This document shows, in pieces, positions 1 through 7,455 of a stretch of 64,000 nucleotides of DNA. Origin of the DNA: Maridesulfovibrio ferrireducens (GTDB lineage: Bacteria; Desulfobacterota; Desulfovibrionia; Desulfovibrionales; Desulfovibrionaceae). The stretch is taken from NCBI RefSeq assembly GCF_900101105.1, contig NZ_FNGA01000003.1, forward strand, positions 558,001 to 622,000, read 5' to 3'. The stretch's first letter is position 1, and each line of letters opens with the position of its first letter. The position numbers were made by a program, and so were the translations under genes. The notes beneath the pieces are model-generated. The model ran no database searches. It saw only the letters and a program-made list of their open reading frames with translations, and was not told the DNA's origin.

Positions 1-966
1 CATACCGTTGTTTTATATTTGCCTGACGGACAGCATGGATATAGTCTTTCGAATTTTTTCAGTCTTGGAGACGATGTAAAGCCTATCGGAAGTCCTCTAC
101 AGATAAAAAGCCTGTCTGGAATAGTTCTTAGTAAAAGTGAACCGCTATTTATAAATAATATGGATAGAAAAGGTGCGACTCCGCTTGGTTATTACGATTC
201 AAAGGAAGACGGAAGGATTAAAGCTTTCATGGGGACTCCGCTTGATAAAGCTCTCGGAGTTATTTGTTTGGACAGTAAACGAACATATTCATTCAGTACT
301 AAAGATTTAAAAATTCTTTCTCAATTCGGTAAAATGATTACATCGATACTTACTTGTATCAGTTCAGCCGATGCCGAAGGGAAAAAAAATGAATACTTTT
401 TGACCTTGAAATTGCTTCATGACCTTCGTAAAAGACAGCCGAAATGGGATGCTTTTCTTGATAATCTTTTAGACATAACGGCTGCAGCAAGTGGTTATTC
501 GCATGTTTTCCTGACTGTTATCGATCAAAGAGGAACTTCTTTTTATGTAGAAGGAGAGAATAAGGCTATACTCCCTAAAAGGGACTCCAAGTCTATCGCT
601 TTTCCACTCGGAAGTGGTCTTGTCGGTTGGGTTTACAAAAATCAGGAATCTATTTTCATTGACGAAAACAGTCAGGGACAGGCATGCTCAGGATTGCTTG
701 GGGCCAGTGCTGCTACTCAGGAATTTTTAAGTGTAATTTGTCTTCCGCTTGTTTTTCAGAAGAAGACAAGAGGGGTTTTAGTTCTTGCGAATAATGAACC
801 TCTAAAGATATCTGAAGATCTGAAAGACTTTTTGTTTATGGTTTCTGAGTATTTGACGCAATTTCTCGAGAATCTTTTTTTAAAGAGCAGACTTGCGGAA
901 GCAAGGACAGCTTTGCAGAAGGTAACCCCTGCAAAGAGTAACCCGGTTCTGATAAATGATAATTAA
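1..966 (+). CDS. GAF-domain protein, 5' end outside window
   Basis: The reading frame is open from base 1 (HTVVLYLPDG...), so the true start lies upstream; the TTG at 19 is only the first start-like codon inside the window. Two GAF-like modules are visible, roughly the first 115 residues and residues 135-285. The second has the hydrophobic pattern and the GSGLVGWVYKNQES segment common in GAF sensory domains. No kinase, cyclase or HTH domain follows, so the visible part is a sensory or ligand-binding protein of unknown partner. It ends 26 nt before mreB and may be co-transcribed with it. Ligand unknown. Confidence 0.75.
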   Translation, partial: HTVVLYLPDGQHGYSLSNFFSLGDDVKPIGSPLQIKSLSGIVLSKSEPLFINNMDRKGATPLGYYDSKEDGRIKAFMGTPLDKALGVICLDSKRTYSFSTKDLKILSQFGKMITSILTCISSADAEGKKNEYFLTLKLLHDLRKRQPKWDAFLDNLLDITAAASGYSHVFLTVIDQRGTSFYVEGENKAILPKRDSKSIAFPLGSGLVGWVYKNQESIFIDENSQGQACSGLLGASAATQEFLSVICLPLVFQKKTRGVLVLANNEPLKISEDLKDFLFMVSEYLTQFLENLFLKSRLAEARTALQKVTPAKSNPVLINDN

Positions 967-992
967 CCCCTTCACGTAAGAGGCTATAATAT

Positions 993-2018
993 ATGTTATG
1001 GGCTAGATTAATGAGCTTTCTGGGTAAAGATCTTGCCATGGACCTTGGTACCGCTAATACTTTGCTTTACACTCCGAAAGACGGAATTGTTCTAAACGAA
1101 CCGTCCGTTGTTGCTCTTGATGCTCGTGATGAGTCCGTTATTGCCGTGGGCAAAGAAGCCAAAGAGTATCTTGGAAGAACTCCGGATAAAATAAAAGCTA
1201 TTCGTCCGATGAAAGACGGGGTTATTGCCGATTTTGAAGTTACCAAAAAAATGATTTCTTTCTTTATTCAGAAAGTTATCAGTAAGCGTAATCTTGTTAA
1301 GCCAAAGATAATTATTTGTGTTCCTACCGGAATTACCCAAGTTGAAAAACGTGCAGTTATTGAATCGGGACAACAGGCCGGTGCTCGTGAAGTTCGTTTG
1401 ATTGAAGAGCCTATGGCTGCTGCTATCGGAGCCGGGCTTAACATTCATGATCCGGAAGGCAATATGGTTGTTGATATCGGTGGCGGAACGACTGAAGTTG
1501 CCGTTATTACGCTGTCTTCCATCGCTCACAGTCAGTCCGTACGAGTTGCGGGTGACGAAATGAATTTAGCTATTATGCGTTATGTTCAAGATGAATTTAA
1601 ATTATTGATCGGTGAAAATACTGCGGAAAGAGCTAAAATTACTATCGGTTCAGCTATTGAATTACCGGAAATTTTGACTATGACAATTTCAGGTAGAAAT
1701 TTAATAGACGGAAAGCCTAAAGCTATTGAAATTACTGATGCCCATATCAGGGAAGCAATTGCTGATCCCGTTGCCGCGATTGTCAGATCTGTTCGGGTTG
1801 CTCTTGAAAATACTCAGCCTGAACTTGTTAGCGATATTGCCACAAACGGACTGCTTTTGGCTGGAGGGGGTGCGCTTTTAAAGGGACTTGATATCCTGAT
1901 AAACCGTGAAACTTCTCTTAAGGTTATTATTGATAGCGATCCACTGACCACGGTTGTCAGAGGAACCGGTTTGAGCCTCCAAAGAGATAAAGGCTTTGAA
2001 AAAGTCTATATTAATTAA
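993..2018 (+). CDS. mreB: Rod shape-determining protein MreB
   Basis: Actin-like ATPase that forms membrane-associated filaments and directs the peptidoglycan elongation machinery. Phosphate-1 motif DLGTAN at residues 17-22, phosphate-2 motif VDIGGGTTEVAV around 160-171, and a C-terminal LLAGGGALLKG adenosine-type motif. Length 341 aa is typical. An AGAGG sits about 10 nt before the ATG at 993; a second ATG at 1011 (MSFLGKDLAMDLG) would also give a normal family N-terminus, so the first six residues are uncertain. The mreC/mreD genes do not follow here; an inositol-phosphatase family gene does. Confidence 0.96.
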   Translation: MLWARLMSFLGKDLAMDLGTANTLLYTPKDGIVLNEPSVVALDARDESVIAVGKEAKEYLGRTPDKIKAIRPMKDGVIADFEVTKKMISFFIQKVISKRNLVKPKIIICVPTGITQVEKRAVIESGQQAGAREVRLIEEPMAAAIGAGLNIHDPEGNMVVDIGGGTTEVAVITLSSIAHSQSVRVAGDEMNLAIMRYVQDEFKLLIGENTAERAKITIGSAIELPEILTMTISGRNLIDGKPKAIEITDAHIREAIADPVAAIVRSVRVALENTQPELVSDIATNGLLLAGGGALLKGLDILINRETSLKVIIDSDPLTTVVRGTGLSLQRDKGFEKVYIN

Positions 2019-2041
2019 ATTTTATACCCCAATTTTATTAT

Positions 2042-2818
2042 ATGAATTCTATCCTTAAAAAAGCATCTTGTGTTGTTCTTGAAGCTGGTAATATTATCAA
2101 AGAAGGGTGGAAAAAACCTAAAAACATAAAGCACAAAGGCCGTATTGATCTTGTTACTGAGACTGATTTGGCGGTAGAGCTTTTTCTTAAAGAAGAACTT
2201 TCAAAAATACTTCCGGGATCTTCTTTTTTAGCAGAAGAAACCGCTGGAAATGCTGAGCTTGTTGACCGGACGTGGATAATTGATCCGCTTGATGGAACAA
2301 CTAATTTTGCTCATGGATTACCCATGGTTGCAACTTCTGTTGCTTTATGGATTGATGATTCTATCGCTCTCGGAATAATTAACCTGCCGATTTTGAATGA
2401 AATTTTTACGACAGTTAAAGGTGACGGGGCTTTTATGAATGGCGAGACTATTCATGTTTCAGATTGTGCAAGCATGGAAGATTCTCTCATAGCAACAGGT
2501 TTCCCGTACGCCATAGAAGACCATGTCGACTTTATTACTAAAGCTCTGAATAAAGTTCTTATGAGTACTCAGGGAGTGCGTAGGCCGGGAGCTGCCGCTT
2601 TGGATCTGGCATATCTGGCATGCGGTAGATATGATGGTTTTTATGAAAACGCGCTGAGACCGTGGGATACAGCAGCCGGATGGCTGCTTGTTGAAGAGGC
2701 CGGCGGGACAGTTTCTGATTATAATAACGGTGAGTTCAATCTTTTTTCACCCGGTATTCTTGCCACCAATTCCAAGCTTCATGATTCGCTTGGAAATATT
2801 TTGAGATCTTGTTTATAG
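2042..2818 (+). CDS. suhB: Inositol monophosphatase family protein (SuhB-like)
   Basis: Mg2+-dependent, Li+-sensitive sugar/inositol phosphatase fold. Metal-binding motifs are intact: LAEETAG (Glu66/Glu67), WIIDPLDGTTNF (Asp81, Asp84) and the C-terminal WDTAAGWLLVEEAGG. Length 258 aa is normal. It follows mreB by 23 nt on the same strand. No good Shine-Dalgarno is visible before the ATG. In many bacteria SuhB also acts in rRNA antitermination; whether this copy does cannot be told from sequence, so the symbol is by family only. Confidence 0.88.
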   Translation: MNSILKKASCVVLEAGNIIKEGWKKPKNIKHKGRIDLVTETDLAVELFLKEELSKILPGSSFLAEETAGNAELVDRTWIIDPLDGTTNFAHGLPMVATSVALWIDDSIALGIINLPILNEIFTTVKGDGAFMNGETIHVSDCASMEDSLIATGFPYAIEDHVDFITKALNKVLMSTQGVRRPGAAALDLAYLACGRYDGFYENALRPWDTAAGWLLVEEAGGTVSDYNNGEFNLFSPGILATNSKLHDSLGNILRSCL

Positions 2819-2825
2819 CTCAGTG

Positions 2826-3440
2826 CTATTTCAATTTATATAACATTCCTATATCATTAAGATAAACAAGAGTTGGAGCGAGAAGTTCACGGCACTCTCT
2901 AAGCAACCAGTCCAGTTCACTTATAGAGTAGAAGTATCCTGATTCAACCTCGTCGGAATTTGGGGACGAGACCGTATTTATTTTATCTAAAATAAAGATT
3001 GTTATAAACTCGTATCCAGTTTCAGAAGAAGCTTTCAGCTCTGCAATGTCTCTTATATTAGTGTTTTGTATTCCAAGCTTAGAGTTTAAGACCCTGAAAG
3101 CAGCATCTTTAAGAGATTCTTTCGCATATACATGTCCACTGGCTGAAACATCCCATCGACCAGGGTATTGTTTCTTTTCGGTACTTCTTTTTTGTAAGTA
3201 TAGTTTCCCGTTGCTATCATATAAAAGAACAATCACTGATCTATGTTTCAATGACTGTCTATGAACTTCAACTAGGTCCATATTCGCAAAAGGACGATTT
3301 AAAATGTCGACGACTTCGACATGATTTATTTTATTTTTCACTTTTTTTAGGATTACTATTTGTTTTATATATTGTGTGTTCTTCCAATTCACTAAAATTG
3401 CGTGTAAAAGAATCAAGTTCACGTTTATTATGAACTTCAC
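2826..3440 (-). CDS. Nudix-fold protein with degenerate Nudix box
   Basis: 204 aa if the GTG at 3440 is used; it has AGGA about 7 nt upstream. A second GTG at 3341 would start just before the conserved domain. The region HRSVIVLLYDSNGKLYLQKR and GRWDVSASGH resembles the IDI/YfcD-like Nudix subgroup. The Nudix box should be Gx5Ex7REUxEExGU. Here Gly102, Glu108, Arg116, Gly123 and Ile124 are kept, but the three glutamates of the REUxEE core are Val117, Ser120 and Lys121. Hydrolase activity by the usual mechanism is therefore doubtful. It lies convergent to suhB, with its stop 8 nt from the suhB stop. Confidence 0.7.
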   Translation of the reverse strand: MKFIINVNLILLHAILVNWKNTQYIKQIVILKKVKNKINHVEVVDILNRPFANMDLVEVHRQSLKHRSVIVLLYDSNGKLYLQKRSTEKKQYPGRWDVSASGHVYAKESLKDAAFRVLNSKLGIQNTNIRDIAELKASSETGYEFITIFILDKINTVSSPNSDEVESGYFYSISELDWLLRECRELLAPTLVYLNDIGMLYKLK

Positions 3441-3476
3441 CCTCTAGTCCTGTTTTACTGACAGATAGTTTACAAT

Positions 3477-3941
3477 ATGAAAAGCACAGAAGTCACTACT
3501 TGTGACCAAATGATAGTCGAACTGGGGCTGGAATCTCTTAGTGAGCTCAGAAAACTTGAATGCGTTTGTTTCGATTACCATTGGACTGAGGAGCAATTCC
3601 GACTGGGACTTGAACGAAGAGCCTTCTATGTTCTTGGATATTTATTTGAAGGTATTCTTGTCGGTTATCTGGCGTATTCAATGGTTCTTGATGAAATGGA
3701 AGTTTTAAATTTAGGGGTTCATCCTGATTTTAGAAAACGCGGGATCGGTAGAGAATTAATGCTGGCGTTACTAGAACAATGCCGCAAAACAGATGTTGTT
3801 AAAGGTCTTCTTGATGTCAAAGAATCAAATATTCCTGCTATATCCCTTTATGAAAGTTTAGGTTTTAAGCAGGTTGGAGTTCGCAAAAAATATTATCCGG
3901 ATACGCATGAAGATGCGCTTCTTTATGATCTGGAGTTGTAA
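3477..3941 (+). CDS. rimI: GNAT acetyltransferase, RimI-like
   Basis: 154-aa single-domain GNAT protein. Motif A with the acetyl-CoA loop is LGVHPDFRKRGIGRELM (RKRGIG matches Q/RxxGxG/A). The C-terminal NIPAISLYESLGFKQVG is the RimI-type NxxAixLYxxxGF signature. RimI acetylates the N-terminus of ribosomal protein S18; the sequence supports the subfamily but not the substrate. It is divergent from the Nudix-fold gene and 46 nt upstream of pgk on the same strand. Confidence 0.8.
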   Translation: MKSTEVTTCDQMIVELGLESLSELRKLECVCFDYHWTEEQFRLGLERRAFYVLGYLFEGILVGYLAYSMVLDEMEVLNLGVHPDFRKRGIGRELMLALLEQCRKTDVVKGLLDVKESNIPAISLYESLGFKQVGVRKKYYPDTHEDALLYDLEL

Positions 3942-3987
3942 TTTTTGCTTAACTGTATAATATAACTTTACAAAATGCGGAGTGACT

Positions 3988-5181
3988 ATGCGCTTCATTA
4001 ACGAACTCGACATTTCCGGTAAAAAAGTTCTTCTGAGAGTGGATTTTAATGTTCCTCTTGATGGTGAAACAATTACCGATGACAACCGTATTAAAGCCGG
4101 AGTTCCGACTATTAAGTATGCTCTGGAAAAAGGAGCTGCGGTAATCATAATGGCTCACCTTGGTAAACCTAAAGGTGAACGAGTTGCCAAATACAGCCTT
4201 AAACCCGTCGCTAAGCGTTTGTCAGAATATCTCGGAATAGATGTTCCTCTTGCTCCTGATTGCATTGGATCAGAAGTTGAAAAAATGGCAGCCGATCTTA
4301 AGCCCGGTCAGGTTTTGATGCTTGAGAATTTACGTTTCCATCCTGAGGAGCAGGGAAAGACTCCAGAAGAAAGAGGCGATTTCGGTGCAAAGCTGGCTGC
4401 TCTTGCGGATGTATATGTTAATGACGCGTTCGGGGTTGCTCATCGGCCCAATTCTTCGGTTGTGGATGTTCCCTATCATTCTAAGAAATGTTGTGCCGGC
4501 TTTCTTTTGAAGCTTGAATGGGAAAATCTTGGTGAAGCTCTCAAAGATCCTAAGAAGCCTTATATTGCTATTTCCGGTGGCGCAAAAGTTTCGACGAAGT
4601 TGGGTATTCTCAATAATCTGATTGGTAAAGTTGATCATTTTATTATCGGTGGTGCTATGGCCAACACATTCCTTCTTGCACAAGGTAAGAATGTAGGTAA
4701 ATCTCTGGTCGAAGACGGGCTTGTTGATATAGCCCGTGATATTATGACCAAGGCTGCCGCTTCCGGTACTGATCTTCATCTTCCCGAAGATTTTGTGTGG
4801 GGCAGAAATGTTGACGAAGCTGCCGGCGTTTGTGATGCTGACCACGTTCCTAATGACGGAATGCTTCTTGATATCGGCCCGGTTAGTATTCAAAAATTTT
4901 GTGATGTTATTTCAGAAGCCAAGACAATCGTCTGGAACGGTCCGATGGGACTTTTCGAGAAGCCTGCTTTTGCTGAAGGATCAATGAAAGTCTGTAAGGC
5001 TATGGCTGAATCTGACGGCACTACCATCGTTGGAGGAGGGGATACCGATGCAGTTGTACACAAGGCTGGACTGCAAGACGACTTCACCTTCATATCCACA
5101 GGAGGCGGTTCTTTCCTTGAGTTTTTAGAAGGAAAAGAGCTTCCCGCCTTCAAAGCCTTGAAGGAGAATCTGGATAAATGA
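3988..5181 (+). CDS. pgk: Phosphoglycerate kinase
   Basis: Converts 1,3-bisphosphoglycerate plus ADP to 3-phosphoglycerate plus ATP in the cytosol. Visible signatures: RVDFNVPLDG, the substrate-binding MLENLRFHPEE, GGAKVSTKLGIL, WNGPMGLFE and the nucleotide-binding GGGDTDAV near the C-terminus. The ATG at 3988 is chosen because GGAG at 3979-3982 lies 5 nt upstream; a GTG at 3982 overlaps that ribosome-binding site. Length 397 aa is typical. The stop overlaps the tpiA start (ATGA), so the two glycolytic genes are translationally coupled. Confidence 0.97.
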   Translation: MRFINELDISGKKVLLRVDFNVPLDGETITDDNRIKAGVPTIKYALEKGAAVIIMAHLGKPKGERVAKYSLKPVAKRLSEYLGIDVPLAPDCIGSEVEKMAADLKPGQVLMLENLRFHPEEQGKTPEERGDFGAKLAALADVYVNDAFGVAHRPNSSVVDVPYHSKKCCAGFLLKLEWENLGEALKDPKKPYIAISGGAKVSTKLGILNNLIGKVDHFIIGGAMANTFLLAQGKNVGKSLVEDGLVDIARDIMTKAAASGTDLHLPEDFVWGRNVDEAAGVCDADHVPNDGMLLDIGPVSIQKFCDVISEAKTIVWNGPMGLFEKPAFAEGSMKVCKAMAESDGTTIVGGGDTDAVVHKAGLQDDFTFISTGGGSFLEFLEGKELPAFKALKENLDK

Positions 5182-5933
5182 AAAAAATGATGGCCGCTAA
5201 CTGGAAGATGTATAAAACCCGTGCAGAAGCGAAAGCTACCGCAGAGGATTTTATTTCACGAATTGACGGTAAATTGCCTAGTGACAGAGAAGTACTCATT
5301 GCAGCTCCGTTTACAGCTCTCGAAAGTGTCGGGTCTGTGCTTGCCGGAAGGACTGGCTGCCATCTATGTGCGGAAAATATGTATCCTGCCGAGGAAGGGG
5401 CCTTTACCGGAGAAATATCACCGGAAATGCTTAAAGATGTCGGATGCGGATTTTCTCTTGCAGGACATTCCGAGCGCAGGCATGTATTAGGCGAGTCGAG
5501 CGAATTTGTTGGTAAAAAAGTGGCGTTCGGTTTAAAAGCCGGACTTTCGATGATTCTCTGCATCGGTGAAACCATCGAACAGAGGAAAGCTGGAAAAGTT
5601 CAGCAGGTAATTGATGAGCAACTTGAAGTCGGATTGTCTGAAATTCCTGCAAATTTTTCTCCTGATTCCATAGTAATTGCCTATGAACCTGTGTGGGCAA
5701 TTGGAACTGGAGAAGTGGCCGGAATGGAAGAAATTGTCGAAGCTCATGGATTTGTTAGAAAAATGCTAAAAAATATTTTTCCTGAAAAAGCTAATGAAAT
5801 CAGGATATTATATGGTGGAAGTGTTAAACCGGCCAACTGCGCGCAGATAATATCCCTTGACAATGTCGACGGTGTATTGGTAGGAGGCGCGAGCTTGGAC
5901 GGCGAAAGTTTCAGCCAGATTGCTCTGGCATAA
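5178..5933 (+). CDS. tpiA: Triosephosphate isomerase
   Basis: Interconverts glyceraldehyde-3-phosphate and dihydroxyacetone phosphate. Catalytic residues are visible: Asn and Lys in AANWKMYKT, His in AGHSERRHVLGE, Glu in VIAYEPVWAIGTG, plus the phosphate-binding ILYGGSVKPAN. Length 251 aa is normal for a bacterial enzyme. The ATG overlaps the pgk stop by 4 nt. secG follows 43 nt downstream, the common tpiA-secG arrangement. Confidence 0.97.
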   Translation: MKKMMAANWKMYKTRAEAKATAEDFISRIDGKLPSDREVLIAAPFTALESVGSVLAGRTGCHLCAENMYPAEEGAFTGEISPEMLKDVGCGFSLAGHSERRHVLGESSEFVGKKVAFGLKAGLSMILCIGETIEQRKAGKVQQVIDEQLEVGLSEIPANFSPDSIVIAYEPVWAIGTGEVAGMEEIVEAHGFVRKMLKNIFPEKANEIRILYGGSVKPANCAQIISLDNVDGVLVGGASLDGESFSQIALA

Positions 5934-5976
5934 AAATACGCCTTAATCCGGGTTAAAAAAAAAGGAAAAAAACGCT

Positions 5977-6321
5977 TTGCAAACGCTAGTAATTACAGTA
6001 CACATTATCGCCTGCATCTTCCTGATTATCTTTGTTCTTTTACAGAGCGGAAAGGAAGATATGGGGGTTATATTCGGTGGAGGAAGTGGCTCTGTTTTCG
6101 GTAGTACCGGAGCAGGCGGCGTTCTAGTTAAAATTACCTCTTTTCTCGCAGCGGTTTTTTTGATTACATCACTCAGCTACAATTACCTTGCCGGTAACAA
6201 GGTTTCAGATGATTCCATAATGCTGCAAGGCGACGGAATTGTTACCCCAATGCCTGAAGTCGACAAGCCAGTGGTTACTTTTGAAAAACCAGAAGCTGCT
6301 AAGACTGAAGAAACAAAATAG
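5977..6321 (+). CDS. secG: Protein translocase subunit SecG
   Basis: Small membrane subunit of the SecYEG channel. Two hydrophobic segments (about residues 4-22 and 52-70) flank the conserved loop GGGSGSVFGSTGAGG. The start is a TTG at 5977 with AAGGA upstream in a purine-rich run; no ATG gives the intact first membrane segment. The tail after residue 80 is a charged, Pro/Glu/Lys-rich extension, which varies in this family. It is followed directly by tRNA-Leu(GAG), as in the secG-leuU order of Escherichia coli. Confidence 0.93.
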   Translation: MQTLVITVHIIACIFLIIFVLLQSGKEDMGVIFGGGSGSVFGSTGAGGVLVKITSFLAAVFLITSLSYNYLAGNKVSDDSIMLQGDGIVTPMPEVDKPVVTFEKPEAAKTEETK

Positions 6322-6354
6322 TTAGTTAAAAGATCTTTGATAATATAGGTTCAG

Positions 6355-6461
6355 ATTTTTCAGAGCCGAGGTGGTGGAATTGGTAGACACGCTAGCTTGA
6401 GGGGCTAGTGGAAGAAATTCCGTGGGGGTTCGAGTCCCCCCCTCGGCACCATCTGAAAAAT
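6355..6461 (+). repeat. 10-bp inverted repeat clamping tRNA copy 1
   Basis: ATTTTTCAGA at 6355-6364 is exactly complementary to TCTGAAAAAT at 6452-6461. The arms touch the first and last bases of the mature tRNA, so the primary transcript can extend the acceptor stem by 10 bp. Copies 2 and 3 lack these arms. The likely effect is on 5' and 3' processing of a transcript read through from secG; that is inference. Confidence 0.7.
6365..6451 (+). tRNA. tRNA-Leu(GAG), copy 1
   Basis: 87 nt including encoded CCA. Acceptor stem GCCGAGG pairs with CCTCGGC. The anticodon loop TTGAGGG is closed by CTAGC/GCTAG, giving anticodon GAG (Leu, CUC/CUU). The class II variable arm is GGAA-GAAA-TTCC, a GNRA loop. 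It differs from copies 2 and 3 by one base in that loop (A at 6416). A 10-bp inverted repeat abuts both ends of the tRNA. Confidence 0.97.
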
Positions 6462-6614
6462 TATATCTAGACTAATAAGTCTAAATATTCTGAACGGTTA
6501 TTTGCAAAAACATCTTGCAAATAAATTCAAAACTCGGTAGACCCTCATTTACCGAAACGGTTGCAGACATCATATCCCTCTAAGTCGGATCGTTCTTTGA
6601 ATTATTCACCTCTT

Positions 6615-6701
6615 GCCGAGGTGGTGGAATTGGTAGACACGCTAGCTTGAGGGGCTAGTGGAAGAGATTCCGTGGGGGTTCGAGTCCCCCCCTCGGCACC
6701 A
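6615..6701 (+). tRNA. tRNA-Leu(GAG), copy 2
   Basis: Same fold as copy 1, 87 nt with CCA encoded and anticodon GAG. The variable-arm loop is GAGA (G at 6666). A hairpin terminator follows after 9 nt. It is identical to copy 3 over the full mature sequence. Confidence 0.97.
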
Positions 6702-6710
6702 TGAGTGCAT

Positions 6711-6743
6711 AAAGCCGTAACTTGCAAAAGTTACGGCTTTTTT
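6711..6743 (+). terminator. Intrinsic terminator after tRNA-Leu copy 2
   Basis: A 13-bp stem (AAAGCCGTAACTT with its complement) closed by a GCAA tetraloop and followed by a T tract. The T6718-A6733 pair corresponds to C7007-G7022 in the duplicate downstream. Confidence 0.9.
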
Positions 6744-6903
6744 GTGTTCTGTTCAGACGGCTAATAATCTTCGATATTCTGGCTAATTATTAACAAAAAC
6801 ATCTTGTAGATAAATTAAAAATTAGGTAGTAACTTTCTTGTCGAAACGGTTGTAGACATTATATCCCTCTAAGTCGAATCGTTCTTTGAATTATTCACCT
6901 CTT

Positions 6904-6990
6904 GCCGAGGTGGTGGAATTGGTAGACACGCTAGCTTGAGGGGCTAGTGGAAGAGATTCCGTGGGGGTTCGAGTCCCCCCCTCGGCACCA
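6904..6990 (+). tRNA. tRNA-Leu(GAG), copy 3
   Basis: 87 nt with CCA encoded and anticodon GAG, identical to copy 2. It is followed after 9 nt by its own hairpin terminator, so it can act as a self-contained transcription unit. Confidence 0.97.
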
Positions 6991-6999
6991 CGAGTGCAT

Positions 7000-7032
7000 A
7001 AAGCCGCAACTTGCAAAAGTTGCGGCTTTTTT
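7000..7032 (+). terminator. Intrinsic terminator after tRNA-Leu copy 3
   Basis: A 13-bp stem (AAAGCCGCAACTT and complement), GCAA loop and T tract. It is the duplicate of the terminator at 6711, with a T-A pair replaced by C-G, so pairing is preserved. Confidence 0.9.
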
Positions 7033-7095
7033 GTGTTCATTGTATATTTTAAGCATGTTTAAAATTTATAGATATAAACAACATGTGGAGTTCAT

Positions 7096-7431
7096 TTGAA
7101 ATATCATCACCTTGGAATGCCTACAGATAAAAAACTTCAGGATGAGAAACATCTACCACATCTTAAGATGTATGTTTCTGGTTACGGCAGAAATGAATAT
7201 GGAATTGAGTGGATGCGTTTTGAAGAAGATGCTCCCTATCCTATGCTTGTAAAAACAGTTCCGCATGTCGCTTTTGAGGTTGATGACCTCTATGAGGCTA
7301 TTGTTGAAAAGAATATAATTATTCAACCTAATAGTCCAAGTCCCGGAGTAATCGTTGCCTTTATTGAGGTTGACGGTGCTCCTGTAGAATTATTGCAGAT
7401 TGATAGAACTCTTTCAGAAGAGGGCATATAA
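7096..7431 (+). CDS. VOC/glyoxalase-like small protein
   Basis: 111 aa from a TTG start (GGAG about 8 nt upstream). The N-terminal MKYHHLGMPT, the central TVPHVAFEVDDLYEAI and the C-terminal PVELLQI match the beta-alpha-beta pattern of vicinal oxygen chelate proteins. Possible metal ligands are a His near the start, the His in VPHVAFEV and the Glu in PVELLQ, but substrate and metal cannot be assigned. It stands alone between the tRNA cluster and the convergent channel gene. Confidence 0.65.
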   Translation: MKYHHLGMPTDKKLQDEKHLPHLKMYVSGYGRNEYGIEWMRFEEDAPYPMLVKTVPHVAFEVDDLYEAIVEKNIIIQPNSPSPGVIVAFIEVDGAPVELLQIDRTLSEEGI

Positions 7432-7455
7432 TTAATGTTTTGTTAAAGAAAAAAA

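Larger units (their letters stand above)
6505..6749 (+). repeat. Tandem duplication unit A (leader + tRNA-Leu + terminator)
   Basis: This 245-bp block aligns without gaps at an offset of 289 bp to 6794-7038. It holds about 110 bp of leader, tRNA-Leu(GAG) copy 2 and a hairpin terminator. The leader differs at scattered positions, the tRNA is identical, and the terminator stem differs by a paired change. This indicates a segmental duplication old enough for the flanks to diverge. Confidence 0.85.
6794..7038 (+). repeat. Tandem duplication unit B (leader + tRNA-Leu + terminator)
   Basis: Second copy of the 245-bp block at 6505-6749, same strand, offset 289 bp, no net insertions or deletions. 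Several substitutions are visible in the leader (for example around 6816-6850), but the 35 bp before the tRNA are nearly identical. That suggests promoter or processing constraint on this part. Confidence 0.85.

Noticed and set aside
1092-1529. 145-codon open frame on the minus strand
   Set aside because: Antisense shadow of mreB.
4330-4893. 187-codon open frame on the minus strand
   Set aside because: Lies wholly within pgk on the opposite strand; its composition reflects pgk codon use.
6365-7038. Repeated blocks that could suggest a CRISPR-like array
   Set aside because: The repeats are 87-nt tRNA genes with terminators; repeat length and spacing are wrong and no cas genes are present.
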